From the NCBI GenBank assembly GCA_028692515.1, contig JAQUXG010000072.1, forward strand, positions 1 to 8,012: a DNA stretch of 8,012 nt. The letters run 5' to 3'. Under the pieces are notes generated by a model, which was not told the DNA's origin, ran no database searches, and saw only the letters and a program-made list of their open reading frames with translations. This document shows positions 7,050 to 8,012 of the stretch, piece after piece (within the stretch, counting starts at the first letter, position 1; the number at the start of each line of letters is the position of its first letter). Both the position numbers and the translations under genes were made by a program. This DNA comes from Kiritimatiellales bacterium (GTDB taxonomy: Bacteria > Verrucomicrobiota > Kiritimatiellia > Kiritimatiellales > Tichowtungiaceae).

Positions 7050-7862
7050 TCAGGGAATATACCGCTCGAGAACCTCCACTTGTATGGAGTCGACGGTGTA
7101 ATTGTCGGTTGGGGAGCAATCGAGCTGGTAATTGCCCCAGTTTTTCCCGCCGGCCCAATACGTTGAGTTCAGCCCATACGCAGCAATGTGAGACACGACC
7201 GGTTCCAGAACACGGTTCCACCGCACATCGGTTTTGGGCGTACCGAATTCGCCGATGAATCCCCGGGCATGGTGTTCCTGAAGCCACAGGATAAACGGAT
7301 TGACCTGATAGACGCCTTTATCGTCGATCGGATTTTCGCTGTCATAGGAGGAGTAGTCGCCATCTCCCGGCGGATATTTAGTATCGAAATAGGCGTGTGC
7401 CTCATACATTACTTTTCCGTATGCGTCGATTATGTCCAGGCCGGGATTGCTGCCTCGCCAGGAATACGCTGAGCTCCAGTTTTCTCCGCCGACAATAACC
7501 CAGTGGTTTGTATCCACTTCCCGGATCGCGTCCGTAGCCGCCTGAGCGGATGCGGGCCAGAGCCCGCCGGTGCTATGAGGTTCGTTCATAAGGCCGTAGC
7601 CGTAAATCGCAGTCTCGTCACGGTAGTGATCTGCAATCTGCCGCCAGACATCCGCGAAAGCTTCGTTGGGAACTGCGGCAGTGCCGATCACGATATTGGT
7701 TCCAACCGTCGCGCTGGTGTAACGGTCATAGTTGTGCATATCCAGCACCACCTTCATTCCGCGCTCGTGTGCCAGTGCCGCGATCTTATCGAGATTGGTG
7801 AAATCAACAGGCTGATAGAATTCCGTTTGGATGCGCTCCCATTTAAAAGGAAGTTGATACAT
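7050..7862 (-). CDS. 5'-truncated GH5 glycoside hydrolase (different type from the three paralogs)
   Basis: The frame gives 270 residues and is clearly GH5. H43 lies in DMHNY, N93-E94 in MNEPH is the acid/base, H156 and Y158 lie in EAHAYF, E205 in IGEFG is the nucleophile and W236 lies in TYWAGG. The YWAGG plus NWGNY ending recalls endoglucanase-type GH5 proteins (subfamily 5-like, tentative). The protein starts in mid-fold, at LPFKWERIQ, which is normally preceded by the first strands, the conserved Arg of RLP and a signal peptide. Here Gln stands where that Arg belongs and nothing upstream continues the domain. An in-frame TAG lies 3 codons before the ATG, and the upstream DNA codes for an unrelated protein in another frame. 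The ATG is probably accidental. Homologous sequence runs from 7050 to about 7853. The C-terminal end looks natural. As it stands, the product is unlikely to fold or be exported. Confidence 0.85.
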   Translation of the reverse strand: MYQLPFKWERIQTEFYQPVDFTNLDKIAALAHERGMKVVLDMHNYDRYTSATVGTNIVIGTAAVPNEAFADVWRQIADHYRDETAIYGYGLMNEPHSTGGLWPASAQAATDAIREVDTNHWVIVGGENWSSAYSWRGSNPGLDIIDAYGKVMYEAHAYFDTKYPPGDGDYSSYDSENPIDDKGVYQVNPFILWLQEHHARGFIGEFGTPKTDVRWNRVLEPVVSHIAAYGLNSTYWAGGKNWGNYQLDCSPTDNYTVDSIQVEVLERYIP

Positions 7863-8012
7863 TTTCTTTCTCTAGAATATCTAATATCCGGAAATTTACG
7901 TTTTCTTTTACTGCCAAATACTCTTGCCAGTCGGTGGTTTTGGAATAAAAATATAGCATAATATCAAGACTGCTATCATTAAATCTATCTAAATAGACAA
8001 AAATAATTTTTT
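7843..8012 (-). CDS. C-terminal fragment of an MscS-type mechanosensitive channel (partial at both ends)
   Basis: Read on the - strand from the window edge, 55 codons are open before TAA at 7845-7843. The peptide begins KIIFVYLDRFNDSSLDIMLY, and DWQEYL, NVNFRIL and ILEKENVS follow. The FNDSSLDI-x(n)-T-x-DW-x-EYL-x(n)-I-x(n)-LE pattern is typical of the cytoplasmic beta and C-terminal region of MscS-family channels, which normally go on to a phenylalanine/proline-rich FAFPS-like segment. That segment is missing: the frame runs into GH5 sequence and stops. The stretch is about 27% G+C with AT-rich codon choice, unlike everything to its left. It is therefore a fragment from a different genomic background, brought in by recombination or an assembly error. 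The family call rests on motif recognition of a short peptide. Confidence 0.75.
   Translation of the reverse strand, partial: KIIFVYLDRFNDSSLDIMLYFYSKTTDWQEYLAVKENVNFRILDILEKENVSTSF
7845..7862. other. Junction between MscS fragment and GH5 fragment
   Basis: To the left (as - strand sense, downstream) lies GH5 coding sequence near 50% G+C; to the right lies AT-rich MscS coding sequence in a different frame. MscS homology ends and GH5 homology begins within this interval. The T-rich stretch shared by both (CTTCCTTTT on the - strand) could be microhomology at the crossover. No insertion-sequence end or target duplication is visible. Confidence 0.75.

Noticed and set aside
7860..7862. ATG as a genuine start of a compact, non-secreted GH5
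   Set aside because: The ATG spans two codons of MscS-type coding sequence (Asn-Val in that frame), the GH5 fold lacks its first strands, and composition changes at the same place. The start is a by-product of the junction.
1..8012. CRISPR arrays, tRNA/rRNA genes, transposases, toxin-antitoxin or phage genes
   Set aside because: No regularly spaced repeats, cloverleaf-like sequences, transposase motifs or small toxin-like gene pairs were seen on either strand.

Overview
The window looks like part of a polysaccharide-degradation locus from a bacterium with roughly balanced G+C. It uses AAAGGAG-type ribosome binding sites, and its enzymes carry Sec-type signal peptides. Tandem paralogous beta-sandwich + glycoside hydrolase family 5 (GH5) proteins next to an SGNH esterase, with no SusC/SusD pair, fit the PVC group (Kiritimatiellota, Verrucomicrobiota or Lentisphaerota). 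This placement is an impression from gene style and cannot be proved from the sequence alone.

Layout: positions 1-178 are an upstream region with no supported gene. Three paralogous secreted GH5 enzymes follow on the + strand (179-1834, 2182-3873, 3942-5555). Each has a signal peptide, an N-terminal beta-sandwich domain resembling a carbohydrate-binding module, a charged linker and a GH5 catalytic domain with both catalytic glutamates. The first gene ends at a strong intrinsic terminator (1913-1952). Copies 2 and 3 are 68 bases apart and may be co-transcribed. Two hairpins (5562-5590 and 5596-5623) separate them from convergent genes on the - strand: a secreted SGNH/GDSL hydrolase (5630-6928) and, upstream of it, a GH5 gene of a different type that lacks its 5' end (7050-7862).

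The right edge is the most unusual part. From about position 7855 to 8012 the sequence falls to about 27% G+C. On the - strand it encodes the C-terminal part of an MscS-type mechanosensitive channel, which breaks off exactly where the truncated GH5 begins. Two unrelated genes are therefore joined at one point, with both truncated. This is either an illegitimate recombination junction or an assembly chimera. The foreign segment is about one short-read length and ends at the window edge, which favours a chimera.

Functionally, the three GH5 enzymes probably attack a beta-linked glucan, mannan or related hemicellulose outside the cytoplasm. The SGNH protein may remove acetyl or other ester groups from the same material. 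The substrate cannot be fixed from the sequence. I found no tRNA, rRNA, CRISPR array, transposase or recognisable new defence or signalling system.
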